Of a stretch of 64,000 bases of DNA, positions 23,619-35,800 are shown piece after piece; position 1 is the first letter of the stretch; each line of letters opens with the position of its first letter. The translations under genes were made by a program, and so were the position numbers. Origin of the DNA: Nyssa sinensis (lineage: Eukaryota > Streptophyta > Magnoliopsida > Cornales > Nyssaceae). The notes beneath the pieces are model-generated. The model had not been told where the DNA came from and did not search any database. It worked only from the letters and a program-made list of their open reading frames with translations. Where the stretch lies: positions 39,929,355 to 39,993,354 of the forward strand of contig CM018032.1 of NCBI GenBank assembly GCA_008638375.1, in the 5' to 3' direction.

Positions 23619-25139
23619 TTGTAATAGGTGTTACATGTGGTAAGATCAAGTATAATGGATATTCAATTTTATGCTGTAATGGATTTTAATTTTTTTGATG
23701 TAATGGAATTTACTTTTAAACTTTTGTTTTAGATATGGTTGGACCAGGATCACGTAGACGCGTAACCCCGGTGGACCCATCGGCCCCTTTCCCTTCCTCT
23801 GCAGGATCGACCGATCCTGCCATTGATGGTATGGATAGTTCCATTTTGTATTAATGCTTATATAAATATGGTACTAATTGTTTCTATTTTATTGTTTCTA
23901 AAGCTTCGGCCACCACCAGTGCTAGACGAGGGCGTGGTAGGTCGAAGAATCAGAGTTTGCAGACACAGATGGAGGCAGCAGGGGGTGCGCGACTCCGGAT
24001 TGAGCTACCTGAGGGCTTGCTGAAGCCCGTTGGTGGGTGGGTACAGCAGTTCATCACAGAGGTCGGCATCATTTGCCGACTACGCGCCCCACTCCATATT
24101 ACTGACTAGAGTCACGTCACTCAGGAGGATCTATAGGCTATTCATGAGCAGATCCTGGTATGTCTTTTATTATTGTGTTGAACTAAATTTTAACATTTCT
24201 AATGCCGTAATGTTTCAGGGACTATCGACACCATCTGCACATGCACTACGAGGCGGAGGTGGCAGCCGGTAGAGAGCCCCGTGACAGACCCTACAGGGGG
24301 GTGACGGTGGAGGATTGGATGTTACTGTGCGACCGGTTCGCAAGTGATACATTCCAGGTAAAAATTGTTCAAATTACTTTTGTTGTCTGGTTCAAATCAG
24401 TATCATTTATACTAACCTTCTTTGTTTTGGCCAAGTGTAGGAACTAAGCAGGAAGAATAGCGAGAGTAGAAGCAAGCAGAAGGTGACCCATTGTGGTGGA
24501 TCACGTTCTTTTGTACAGTATAGGCATGATATGGTAAGTTAATAAATGTATCAAGTTCTTATTGTATAATCTATTCATGAAACCACTCTTCATAAGCTAC
24601 TATTTATTTGCTCCAGCGAGACCAGGACACCGGTGCACCACACAGCCCCATTGATTTGTGGCACAGGACGCACTACAACCCCAATAAGGGTTGGGCTGGG
24701 CCTGAAGCACAGCGGCTTTATGTAAGTTTTTATGTAACTTGCTACAGTATTACTAATTTAATATTAATCTAAAGTTATAAAAGTAGTAACATATATTTAT
24801 GTTTTTATAGGAGGAGATGGTCCGGCTGCGTGATCAGCCGACACCTGAGGGTCAGGATCCGCCGACCAATGACCCGATACGGGAGACTGTTCTGGGTAAG
24901 AGGCATGGCTATGTGCGTGGCTTGGGGACTAGGATGGCGCCGACGACATCGTCCTTTGAGAGTGATGCTAGGGCACACTCAGCTACGGAGGCAGTTCAAC
25001 AAGAGAATGTAGTGCTGGGCCAGAGACTAGATAGCCTCGAGGAGCGATACGCCGAGATACAGACGCTTTTACAGACGATGATCAGCCAACAACGTGACTC
25101 TTCACAACCTTGGTAAGTTTTTAAAATTATATACTTTCG

Positions 25140-26610
25140 TGGATTTATTATTTATAGAAAATGCACTGAAACCATATCACACACCTCAAAAATGATAAAA
25201 TAGACTTGCACGAACTTACGGAACTCGGTTCCGATACCCGGTTTGAAACTTATGCAAGTTTTAGCTCCAAAAAGGCCCATTTTAGGGTTTTGACGGAACA
25301 AAATGCTGGATATTGGCCTAACTGCACCGAAACCACCTCACAACCCTCACAAATGATAAAATAGACTTGCACGAACTCACGGCACTCGGTTCTGATGCCC
25401 GGTTTGAAACTTATGCAAGTTTCAGCCTCAAAAAGGCCCATTTTGGGGTTTTGACAGACCAAAATGCCGGATATCGGCCTAACTGCACCGAAACCACCTC
25501 ACACACCTCAAAAATGATCAAATAGACTTGCACGAACTTATGACACTCGATTCCGATGTCCGGTTTGAAACTTATGCAAGTTTCAGCCTCAAAAAGGCCC
25601 ATTTTGGGGTTTTGACAGACCAAAATGCCAGATATCGGCCTAACTGCACCGAAACCACCTCACACACCTCATAAATGATCAAAAAAACTTTCATGAACTT
25701 ACGACACTCGGTTTCGATGCTCGGTTTGAAACTTATGCAAGTTTCAGCCTCAAAAAGGCCTATTTTGGGGTTTTGACAGACCAAAATGCCGGATATCAGC
25801 CTAACCGAACCGAAACCACCTCACACACCTCACAAATGATAAAATAGACTTGCACGAACTTACGACACTCGGTTCCGATGCCCGGTTTGAAACTTATGCA
25901 AGTTTCAACCTCAAAAAGGCCCATTTTGGGGTTTTGACAGACCAAAATGGCAGATATCAGTCTAACTGCACCAAAACCACCTCACACACCTCACAAATGA
26001 TAAAATAGACTTGCACGAACTTACGACACTCGGTTCCGATGCCCGGTTTGAAACTTATGCAAGTTTCAGCCTCAAAAAGGCCCATTTTTGGGGTTTTGAC
26101 AGACCAAAATGCTGGATATCGGCCTAACTACACCAAAACCACCTCACGCACCTCAAAAATGATAAAATAGAATTGCACAACTTTACGACACTCGGTTCCT
26201 ATGCCCGGTTTGAAACTTATGCAAGTTTCAGCTCTAAAAAGGCCCATTTTGGGGTTTTGACAGACCAAAATGCCGGATATCGGCCTAACTGTACTGAAAC
26301 CACCTCACACACCTCACAAATGATAAAATAGACTTGCACAAATTTACGACACTCGGTTCCTATGCCCGGTTTGAAACTTATGCAAGTTTCAGTTCCAAAA
26401 AGGCCCATTTTGGGGTTTTGACTGACCAAAATGCCGGATATTGGCCTAACTGTACTGAAACCACCTCACACACCTCACAAATGATAAAATAGACTTGCAC
26501 GAACTTACGACACTCGGTTCCGATGCCTGATTTGAAACTTATGCAAGTTTCAGCTCAAAAAGGCCCATTTTGGGGTTTTGACAAGCCAAACTGGCGGATA
26601 TTGGCCTAAC
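25140..26610. repeat. 161-bp tandem repeat array, left part (about 9 copies)
   Basis: Repeats of about 161 bp. Each contains AAACTTATGCAAGTTT, the phrase CACTCGGTTCCGATGCCCGG, and a GCCGGATATCGGCC segment. Copies begin near 25140 and continue to the E insertion at 26611. Divergence between copies is low to moderate by eye. The unit length is not a multiple of three, so the open frames on the minus strand are chance. Confidence 0.95.
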
Positions 26611-29407
26611 TGTCACGCCCCAAATTCCAGCGAACCCGAGGCGTGAGTGACGAGACAAAAAGAGATAAATAAATAAAATAATAACGAAATGAAAGATAAC
26701 AATGACATTCTCATACATTCCGTACACAATTCTAATACATACATAAAGTCTGGTCCGTTGGTTCACAACATTCAAAATGAAATACAGTCTCGGGCTTATG
26801 CCCTTACATAATATCACAAGCGCCCATCGGGCCCAATATAATCCTCAATCAAACCATCTCTATATCCCGCACAGCTGGAACATCATCTGAAATGTTGCCC
26901 CACTAAAGGGGTCAGCTCAACATGCTGGTACAATATAATGCTAATGCAAGAAACAAAACTAAGGTCGTGGCATGTGCGAGTGTACCGTTATTTCTACGTG
27001 GCATTCTATATCATGATGACAGTATATAGACAGTATACAGTATATGAGCAATATGCATGACACACCCATGCAACTCTATGCCACCCATGTCTCATGATAC
27101 GGTCATTCTCCGCTGGCATGAGTACCGCCACTTATGTCTCGCTTCACGGTCCGGAATCCGTCAGGCTCGCAAGTACCTAATGGCCGATTTTGGGTTTTTC
27201 ACCACAGGATCTGCACCCTCATAATGCAAAGCACCAAGTGCTTACCCACGCCATGCCCAAGGAATCACACCATGCCAATATGCTCTAATCTCATCATGTC
27301 AGAATGCAATCCCAATGATACATTTCAGTCATACATAAAATATGCTTTCAAGTGTACAATTCATAACATCGACAGTTCTTCAAGTAGATAATTCACACAC
27401 CACGTTAATACATGCGATATACTCATAATCATCATTCAACTAAACAAGATAGCACATAGCACGTAAACATGTGAACACTCGGGCAAACATGTGAACAATT
27501 TACACAGCAAAGCAAGTATTCCTAATCTCAATTCTATTTCTTACTTAGCACAATATATCGTACCTGGTAATCGATCTCAAACCGGAAAGGTATGCTCGTA
27601 GTCAAGTGAAACCACCGTAAGAACACTGAAGGTCAGGTCACCTTCTCCTTGCCTTTCCGTGTCCCTAAAATTCATAACATGAAACTCAGTTTAATCGTCA
27701 CTTGAATTATGCTATTCATCAAATTTTACGTCTTTATCTCATAAGCTTCTACTTTGCTAAATTAAACTCTACTGTTGAATCCGGGACGTTGAAGAAAATA
27801 AGTTTAGGCTTTCGTAGAATTCAATTTGGGCATCTGGGTCAAAAAGGGCAAAACAGTCATTTTACACTTTACACGGGTCCTTACATTTCGTGATCTCTTT
27901 TCACAAATCGGACTCCACGGTTGAGTCCGGAATGTTCGAGATAATAAAATTCCACTATTTGTTTACCTAATTCGGAATTCGTCTGACAGTGTTTCAAGTT
28001 AGGGGTATTTTGGTAATTTTACACGTTGCTACGTGTCTTTTATTTTTCGGGACCCCGTCTCGTAAAACGGACCTCACCATTGGTCTCAGAATGGTCGAGA
28101 TAGTCAAAATACACCTATGACTTGTCCCATTTGGACTCCGGGATGTTTTTGAATATTTAATTAATTAAATTAATTTAATTAAATAATTAATTAATTAATT
28201 TAATTAATATTTTATTAATATTTTAATCAGGTGGGTCAAAGTGTAATTTCTAATAGTTTGGGGGTCAATTCGTAATTTCTGAAAGTTCAGGTTAAGGTTC
28301 AAATTCAAAGGTTCAAATCCAAAGGGTTCAAATTCCAATAAAAGGTTCAAATTAAAACTAGTTTAATTTGTTATTCTAAATCAGGTTAACCAAACAGGGT
28401 TTATCCAGAACTGGGATAGGATATCCCTGTTCCTATTTTAATTTAAAAGTTTTAATTTCATACATCCGTTGCCAAACACTCCCACTCTCCTTTTAATTTA
28501 AAACAAGGGGGTGACACGTGGCAGGGGCGGGTCAGCCCCAAGCCCGACCCGACCCGAACCGACCCGACCCGACCCGTACAGTGCCCATCTCCCCCCCCGC
28601 TTTTCCGGTAGGGTTCCGGCGACCTCCGGTCGTCTTCTCCGGCGACGTCGCCGGAATTTCAGGAAAATCAAGTTTTCAAACTTGATTTTCTTGGTGTTTT
28701 TGATGCCCCTTTCAATCCCAAACCATTTTAAAACGTTTTTGGAGCATTTTAATATTGTTTTGAAGCTTCCAATCACGGTGAAAACCCAGATTTTTCCCCC
28801 ACGGCCGTGACCTGCACCTCCATTTTTCTCCCTCATTTCTCAACCGTTTTCTATCATTTTTGTTGCGTTTTAATCCTCACACTATGCTCTACAAGGTTCT
28901 ATAATTTAAATCAATTGAAATGCTCTAAAATAAATCGAAACAGAAGTGACCCACTTACAAGTTTTCTTGGCCGTTTCTCTCTCTAGCCGTGCCCACTTCC
29001 ACCTTTCTGGTTCCTCCTCGAGCCTCCTCTCCTCCTTCACGGTCTAGAACTCTCTCTCTCTCTGTTTCTCTCTTCTTTCTCTTTCTTTCCTTCTCTTCTT
29101 TTCCACCCGAGACCACTCTCTTTATTTTCTCTCTATATCTCTCTCTCTAAATCCGACCCACTCTCTGGCAACCCCACTGCCACACACAACTCTACTCACA
29201 CACTCCATCCCCCACTCCTCATTGAGTGTAACACACTCAATCTACACACACCCACACACACAACCGTACACACACAATCTGTCTTATATATATATATATA
29301 CATATATATATTCACATATTAATATACTCACTTTGTACACATATACACACACAATTTAAATTTAAATTATATGTGTATATATATATACATACATACATGC
29401 ATCCATC

Positions 29408-29439
<32 letters not shown>

Positions 29440-29519
29440 ATTAATAAAATTAATAATAACAACTTGAAAAATTTAATTTATATAAAAAAAAAAAAAAAAA
29501 AAATTTTCAGGTTGTTACA
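26611..29519 (-). mobile_element. Solo LTR E (2909 bp), Tekay-like, in the satellite array
   Basis: On the minus strand it starts TGTAACAACCTG and ends GGGGCGTGACA. It is flanked by TSD CTAAC (26606-26610 and 29520-29524). There is no internal domain or second LTR, so it is a solo LTR left by recombination. It is related to the LTRs of C and F: it shares the CGGACTCAACCGTGG module (about 27905-27935 on plus), the flank of the U5 repeat, and a G-rich segment on the minus strand near 28545-28577. Poly(T) and microsatellite tracts occupy 29040-29500. Confidence 0.92.
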
Positions 29520-32500
29520 CTAACTGCACCAAAACCACCTCACACACCTCAAAAATGATAAAATAGACTTGCATGAACTTACGACACTCGGTTCCGATGC
29601 CCGGTTTGAAACTTATGCAAGTTTCAGTCTCCAAAAGGTCCATTTTGGGCTTTTGACAGATCAAAATGCCGGATATTGGCATAACTGCACCAAAACCACC
29701 TCACATACCTCACAAATGATAAAATAGACTTGCACGAACTTACGACACTCGGTTCCGATGTCCGGTTTGAAACTTATGCAAGTTTCAACCTCAAAAAGGC
29801 CCATTTTGGGGTTTTGACAGACCAAAATGGCGGATATCGGCCTAATTGCACCCAAACCACCTCACACACCTCAAAAATGATAAAATAGACTTGCACGAAC
29901 TTACGACACTCGGTTCCGATGCCCGGTTTGAAACTTATGCAAGTTTCAGCCTCAAAAAGGCCCATTTTGGTGTTTTGATAGACCAAAATGCCGGATATCG
30001 GCTTAACTGCACCAGAACCACCTCACACACCTCAAAAATAATAAAATAGACTTGCACGAACTTACGACACTCGGTTCCGATGCCCGTTCTGAAACTTATG
30101 CAAGTTTCAGCTCAAAAAGGTCCATTTTGGGCTTTTGACAGACCAAAATGCCGGATATTGGCCTAACTACACCGAAACCACCTCACATACCTCACAAATG
30201 ATAAAATAGACTTGCACGAACTTACGACACTCGGTTTCGATGCCCGGTTTGAAACTTATGCAAGTTTCAGTCTCAAAAAGGTCCATTTTGGGCTTTTGAC
30301 AGACCAAAATGCCAGATATTGGCCTAACTGCACCGAAACCACCTCACATACCTCACAAATGATAAAATAGACTTGCACGAACTTACGACACTCGGTTCCG
30401 ATGCCCGGTTTGAAACTTATGCAAGTTTCAACCTCAAAAAGGCCCATTTTGGGGTTTTGACAGACAAAAATACCGGATATCAGCCTAACTGCACCGAAAC
30501 CACCTCACACACCTCACAAATGATAAAATAGACTTGCACAAACTTACGACACTCGGTTCCGATGCCCGGTTTGAAACTTATGCAAGTTTCAGTCTCAAAA
30601 AGGTCTATTTTGGGCATTTGATAGACCAAAATGCCGGATATTGGCCTAACTGCACCGAAACCACCTTACATACCTCACAAATGATAAAATAGACTTGCAC
30701 GAACTTACGACACTCGGTTCCGATGCCCGGTTTGAAACTTATGCAAGTTTCAACCTCAAAAAGGCCTATTTTGGGGTTTTGACAGACCAAAATGCCGGAT
30801 ATCGGCCTAACTGCACCAAAATCACCTCACACACCTCAAAAATGATAAAATAGACTTGCACGAACTTACGACACTCGGTTCCGATGCCCGGTTTGAAACT
30901 TATGCAAGTTTCAGCCTCAAAAAGGCCCATTTTGGTGCTTTGATAGACCAAAATGCCGGATATCGGCCTAACTGCACCAGAACCACCTCACACACCTCAA
31001 AAATGATAAAATAGACTTGCACGAACTTACGACACTCGGTTCCGATGCCCGGTTTGAAACTTATGCAAGTTTCAGCCTCAAAAAGGCCCATTTTGGGGTT
31101 TTGACAGACCAAAATGTCGAATATTGGCCTAACTGAACCGAAACCACCTCACACACCTCACAAATGATAAAATAGACTTGCACAAACTTACGACACTCGG
31201 TTCAGATGCCCAGTTTGAAACTTATGCAAGTTTCAACCTGAAAAAGGCCCATTTTGGTGTTTTGACAGACCAAAATGGCAGATATCAGTCTAACTGCACC
31301 GAAACCACCTCACACACCTCATAAATGATAAAATAGACGTGTACGAACTTACGACACTCGGTTCCGATGCCCAGTTTGAAACTTATGCAAGTTTCAGCCT
31401 CAAAAAGGCCCATTTTGGGGTTTTGACAGACCAAAATGCCGGATATCGGCCTAACTACACCGAAACTTCCTCACACATCTCACAAATGATAAAATAGACT
31501 TGTACAAATTTACGACACTCGGTTCCTATGCCCGATTTGAAACTTATGCAAGTTTCAGCTCCAAAAAGGCCCATTTTGGGGTTTTGACAGACCAAAATAC
31601 TGGATATTGGCCTAACTGTATAGAAACCACCTCACACCCCTCCCAAATGATAAAATAGACTTGCACGAACTTATGACACTCGGTTCCGATGCCCGATTTG
31701 AAACTTATGCAAGTTTCAGCTCAAAAAGGCCCATTTTGGGGTTTTGACAGACCAAACTGTCGGATATCAGCCTAACTACACCAAAACCACCTCACACACC
31801 TCAAAAATGATAAAATAGACTTGCACGAACTTACGACACTCGGTTTTGATGCCTGGTTTGAAACTTATGCAAGTTTCAACCTCAAAAAGGCCCATTTTGG
31901 GGTTTTGACAGACCAAAATGGCAGATATCGGCCTAACTACACTGAAACCACCTCACACACCTTACAAATGATAAAATAGACTTGCACGAACTTATGACAC
32001 TCGGTTCCGATGCCCGGTTTGAAACTTATGCAAGTTTCAGCCTCAAAAAGGCCCATTTTGGGGTTTTGACAGACCAAAATATCGGATATCAGCCTAACTG
32101 CACCGAAACCACCTCACACACCTCACAAATGATAAAATAGACTTGCACGAATTTACGACACTCGGTTCCGATGCCCGGTTTGAAACTTATGCAAGTTTCA
32201 GCTCCAAAAAGGCCCATTTTGGGATTTTGACAGACCAAAATGCCAGATATTGGCCTAACTGCAATGAAACCACCTCACATACCTCAAAAATGATAAAATA
32301 GACTTGCACGAACTTACGACACTCGGTTCCGATGCCCGATTCGAAACTTATGCAAGTTTCAGCTCAAGAAGGCCCATTTTGGGATTTTGACAAACCAAAC
32401 TGGCGGATATCGGCCTAACTGCATCGAAACCACCTCACACACCTCACAAATGATAAAATAGACTTGCACGAACTTACGACACTCGGTTCCGATGCCCGGT

Positions 32501-33430
32501 TTGAAACTTATGCAAGTTTCAGTCTCAAAAAGGTCCATTTTGGGCTTTTGACAGACCAAAATGCCGGATATTGGCCTAACTGCACCGAAACCACCTCACA
32601 TACCTCACAAATGATAAAATAGACTTGCACGAACTTACGACACTCGGTTCCGATGCCCGGTTTGAAACTTATGCAAGTTTCAACCTTAAAAAGGTCCATT
32701 TTGGAGTTTTGACAGACCAAAATGCCGGATATCGGCCTAACTACACCAAAACCACCTCACACACCTCAAAAATGATAAAATAGACTTGCACGAACTTACG
32801 ACACTCGGTTCCGATGCCCGGTTTGAAACTTATGCAAGTTTCAGCCTCAAAAAGGCCCATTTTGGTGTTTTGATAGACCAAAATGCCGGATATCGGCCTA
32901 ACTGCACCAGAACCACCTCACACACCTCAAAAATGATAAAATAGACTTGTACGAAGTTACGACACTCGGTTCCGATGCCCGGTTTGAAACTTATGCAAGT
33001 TTCAGCTCTAAAAAGACCCATTTTGGGGTTTTGACAGACCAAAATGGCGGATATCGGCCTAACTGCACCGAAACCACCTCACACACCTCACAAATGATAA
33101 AATAGACTTGCACGAACTTACGACATTTGGTTCCGATGCCCGATTTGAAACTTATGCAAGTTTCAGCTCTAAAATGGCCCATTTTAGGGTTTTGACAGAC
33201 CAAAATGCCGGATATCGGCCTAACTGCACCGAAACCACCTCACACACCTCACAAATGATAAAATAGACTTGCACGAACTTACGACACTCGGTTCCGATGC
33301 CCGGTTTGAAACTTATGCAAGTTTCAGCCTCAAAAAGGCCCATTTTGGGGTTTTGATAGACCAAAATGCCGGATATCGGCCTAACTGCACCGAAACCGCC
33401 TCACACACCTCACAAATGATAAAATAGACT
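29520..33430. repeat. 161-bp tandem repeat array, right part (about 24 copies)
   Basis: Continuation of the array after solo LTR E, with the same 161-bp unit and the same two palindromic segments. About 24 copies can be counted by the recurring AAACTTATGCAAGTTT. The last unit decays at 33430 (aaaatagacttatgctactt). With the left part this makes about 33 copies, or 5.4 kb. Confidence 0.95.
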
Positions 33431-33878
33431 TATGCTACTTTATGTCGTTCTTACTATTTATGCATGCCAAAAAAAAAACAAAAAACTATTCATATTCTAT
33501 GTTCATATATATTTAATAATTGTTCTAATATATGTCGTTTGATCTTTATTTCAGATTGATCGGGGATTATTGTCGCGGCGCCGTCTTTATGTTTTGCATC
33601 GGAACTTGTTATTTTGATTTTTTATTTTCATGGACATCTGTAGTAACATTTTGGAGACAATTTTTAATTTTTCTATTTAGTGATGAATGGTACTTTTACA
33701 ATTATACATAATTAGTTTAATATATATATATATATATGAATGTATTTTTCTGCTTTAAAATATTCATTTCAGAATGCTTCGATTTTATTGTATATCAGGA
33801 TGGATGATTGATACAGGTTTAAACAGGAACAAAACAATATTAAAACAAAGCAGATATGGTTGAAAAAAAAAAACACTT
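33431..33878 (+). other. CACTA 3' noncoding region
   Basis: A+T-rich, with a possible splice acceptor tttcag at 33549-33554 followed by a short G+C-richer stretch (attgatcggggattattgtc) that may be the last exon of the TNPA-like gene. I see no separate gene. Confidence 0.5.
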
Positions 33879-34397
33879 TTAGCGACGCACACCATAGCGT
33901 CGCTCAAAGTCTGAATTTAATTTAAAAATTCGCTAAAAATCACTTTTAGCGACGCACAGTGAGCGTCGCTAAAAGTCAGTATTGGCGACGCACAAATCGT
34001 GCGTCGCTAATAATCACTTTTAGCGACGCTCAGTGGTCAGTATTGGCGATGCCTAACCCGTGCGTCGCTAAAAATCACTTAGTGAGCGTCGCTAAAAGTG
34101 ATTTTTAGAGACGAACAATACGCCCTTGGGTATTATTGGCGACGCATGTATCCAATTATTAGCGACGCGTTATGTGCGTCGCTAATAGGCACTTTTAGCG
34201 ACACCAACAGTTTTGTGCGTCGCTAATTGTATTAGCGACGCCACTTTTTGTGACGCCTTATTTTTGTGACGCCTTAGCGACGCACCTTTGGGCGTCGCTA
34301 AAGACCTTTAGCGACGCACAATTGCACTTTTAGCGACGCACAATTGCAGTATTAGCGACGCACATCCGCGTCGTTAATAGTGCATTTTGTTGTAGTG
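33879..34397. repeat. CACTA right subterminal and terminal repeats
   Basis: A dense cluster of well over a dozen TAGCGACGCAC-type motifs, many paired head to head (for example AGCGACGCACAGTGAGCGTC at 33951-33970). It ends with the terminal TTGTAGTG at 34390-34397. The pairing gives potential hairpins. This end has more motifs than the left end, an asymmetry often seen in CACTA elements. Confidence 0.85.
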
Positions 34398-34400
34398 ACA

Positions 34401-34709
34401 CCATGAGACCCTTGAGGAAAGAGTGTGACTTAGTGTGAACAGTCGGTAGCATGCGATAGGATCTTGTGTGTTATGTGATTATATACACTTGAAGAATGAC
34501 TTGTGTTGATTATGTGTTAATTGATAATATATTAAGATGCATGATGTGAGTGAGGTGTGAAAGTTTGATAAGTGTATATTATGACATGCTATACGTACTT
34601 CTTGTTAAGTGTAAGTGTGAATAAGAACAAGACTGAGATCCATTTTAAATGCTTATGTCCAAATGTAAAAAGAGTTATTAAAATTTTTCTTTCTTGGACT
34701 TGTAGACTC
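34401..34709 (+). other. Leader of element C between PBS and gag
   Basis: Non-coding leader that resumes after the CACTA insertion and ends at the gag ATG (34710). Nothing else was recognised. Confidence 0.5.
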
Positions 34710-35800
34710 ATGCCATCGAGACGAGCTCCTCCTAGAGCTGGACCACTTAGGCGGGGTAGACCTAGGGCTACTGTTTCACCCCGGCATGGTAGACCCAGAA
34801 CTGCTGCACCTCTTCGTGTTGTGGTAGAGGAGACTGTTGCTCCCGTTGATGCACCTGCCCATAGCTCAGCTGAAGAGGCTATTGCTCCTGCACCCGCCCC
34901 TACTCTTACCCCTGTCCCAGTAGAAGAGGTAGAGTAGACTGTTGGTGCTAAAGACACAGTGACCATCTTACAAGAGTGCCTTCGTGCTATCTAGGAGGCG
35001 AGGCCTACACGTGGAGAGACACGGGATACCTTCGTGATGAAGGTGTTCTAGAGGATGAGACCCCTTACTTTTGTTGGGCAGCCTGATCCATTGGCTGCAG
35101 AGGAGTGGCTGAGATAGATTACCAGGATCCTAGACTCACAGGGGATCACTGAGCCACATTTGAGGATCAGATGTGCCACCTTTCAGTTCACGGATCTGAC
35201 TAGTTAATGGTGAGAGGTTGTTACAGACCGGATAGAGAGATTCGACGAGGGATGGGATGCTTTTGTGGCCATGTTCAATGACCATTATTTCCCAGAGACT
35301 GCCAGGATAGGGTTCATGGACGAGTTTGGGGCACTCCTCCAAAGGGACATGACAGTGACTCAGTACGAGTCTCGATTTACTGCATTAGGGAGATTTGCCC
35401 CACACATCACTCAGGTAGAGCGAGTGAAGATCTTTCATTTTGTCAAGGGGTTAAGGACCTCTATCAGAGAGAGGTTGGCAGGCCACATCATGGAGACCTA
35501 TGAGGTGGTAATGATCAGGGCTACCAGGGTTGAGAAAGAGTTGGCCGATCTTAGAGGGATTAGAGAGTCCCGTGCCCAGAGCAGGACACACCCAACACAG
35601 ACCCATATGCCCACCCTGACTTTTACTGAAGGGAGACCGTCAAAGAGGTCCTGAGCTCTTGCTTCTTCTACACTAACACCATCGGGGCTTATTCAGTTCT
35701 CAGCCCCCCGACTTGTTGTACCCATTTCTTCCCAAGGGGGAGTATCCCAGAGGTCCTCTTCATGTTACCTGTGTGGACAGCCTGGCCACTTGCCCCTTGA
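34710..35800 (+). pseudogene. Gag of element C with stops
   Basis: ATG at 34710 (MPSRRAPPRAGPLRRGRPRA). The frame continues with several in-frame stops (34935, near 34992, near 35049, others) through FVGQPDPLAAEEWL, CATFQFTDL, WDAFVAMFNDHYFPETAR, DMTVTQYESRFTALGRFAPH and KGLRTSIRERLAGH. A stop lies at 35652. A partial zinc knuckle, CYLCGQPGHLP, is near 35767. This fits a Tekay/Del-type Ty3 gag. No protease or pol follows. Confidence 0.85.

Larger units (their letters stand above)
23735..33600 (+). pseudogene. CACTA second gene, Transposase_24/TNPA-like, multi-exon
   Basis: Exons read by GT-AG sites: 23735-23828, 23904-24157, 24219-24357, 24441-24533, 24617-24721, 24811-25112, and possibly one from 33555. 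Joined phrases fit the plant En/Spm-type Transposase_24 family: RGRGRSKNQSLQTQ, RIELPEG, ITEVGIICRLRAPLHI, DYRHHLHMHYEAEV, VEDWMLLCDRFAS, NSESRSKQKVTHCGGS, PIDLWHRTHYN, and a coiled-coil-like end VLGQRLDSLEERYAEIQTLL. Exon 2 has two in-frame TAG codons (near 24107 and 24134). Splicing 25112 to 33555 would create a TGA across the junction, so the 8.4-kb intron would sit at the stop codon and contain the satellite array. The protein would bind subterminal repeats. The 3' exon is inferred; its exact end is unknown. Confidence 0.75.
16809..34397 (+). mobile_element. CACTA (En/Spm) transposon, 17,589 bp
   Basis: The left end is CACTACAAAAATG and the right end is CATTTTGTTGTAGTG (reverse complement CACTACAACAAAATG). 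The 3-bp TSD ACA lies at 16806-16808 and 34398-34400. Both ends carry clusters of the subterminal motif TAGCGACGCAC in both orientations. Inside are a TNPD/Transposase_21 gene (19933-23618) and a Transposase_24/TNPA-like gene from 23735. Both are on the plus strand. It is inserted 56 bp past the end of C's 5' LTR. Transposase stops suggest it is no longer autonomous. Confidence 0.95.

Noticed and set aside
28498..28836. Open frames on both strands of the GC-rich part of solo LTR E
   Set aside because: Low-complexity composition (Arg/Pro/Gly), inside a non-coding LTR, and not conserved in C or F.
25250..33364. A series of about 70-aa minus-strand open frames with nearly the same protein (PKMGLF...CISFKPGIGTECRKF)
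   Set aside because: They recur with the 161-bp repeat, whose length is not a multiple of three, and carry no start context or domain. They are by-products of the tandem array.
25140..33430. Regular repeats suggesting a CRISPR array
   Set aside because: The units abut with no unique spacers, are 161 bp long, and lie in a plant transposon.
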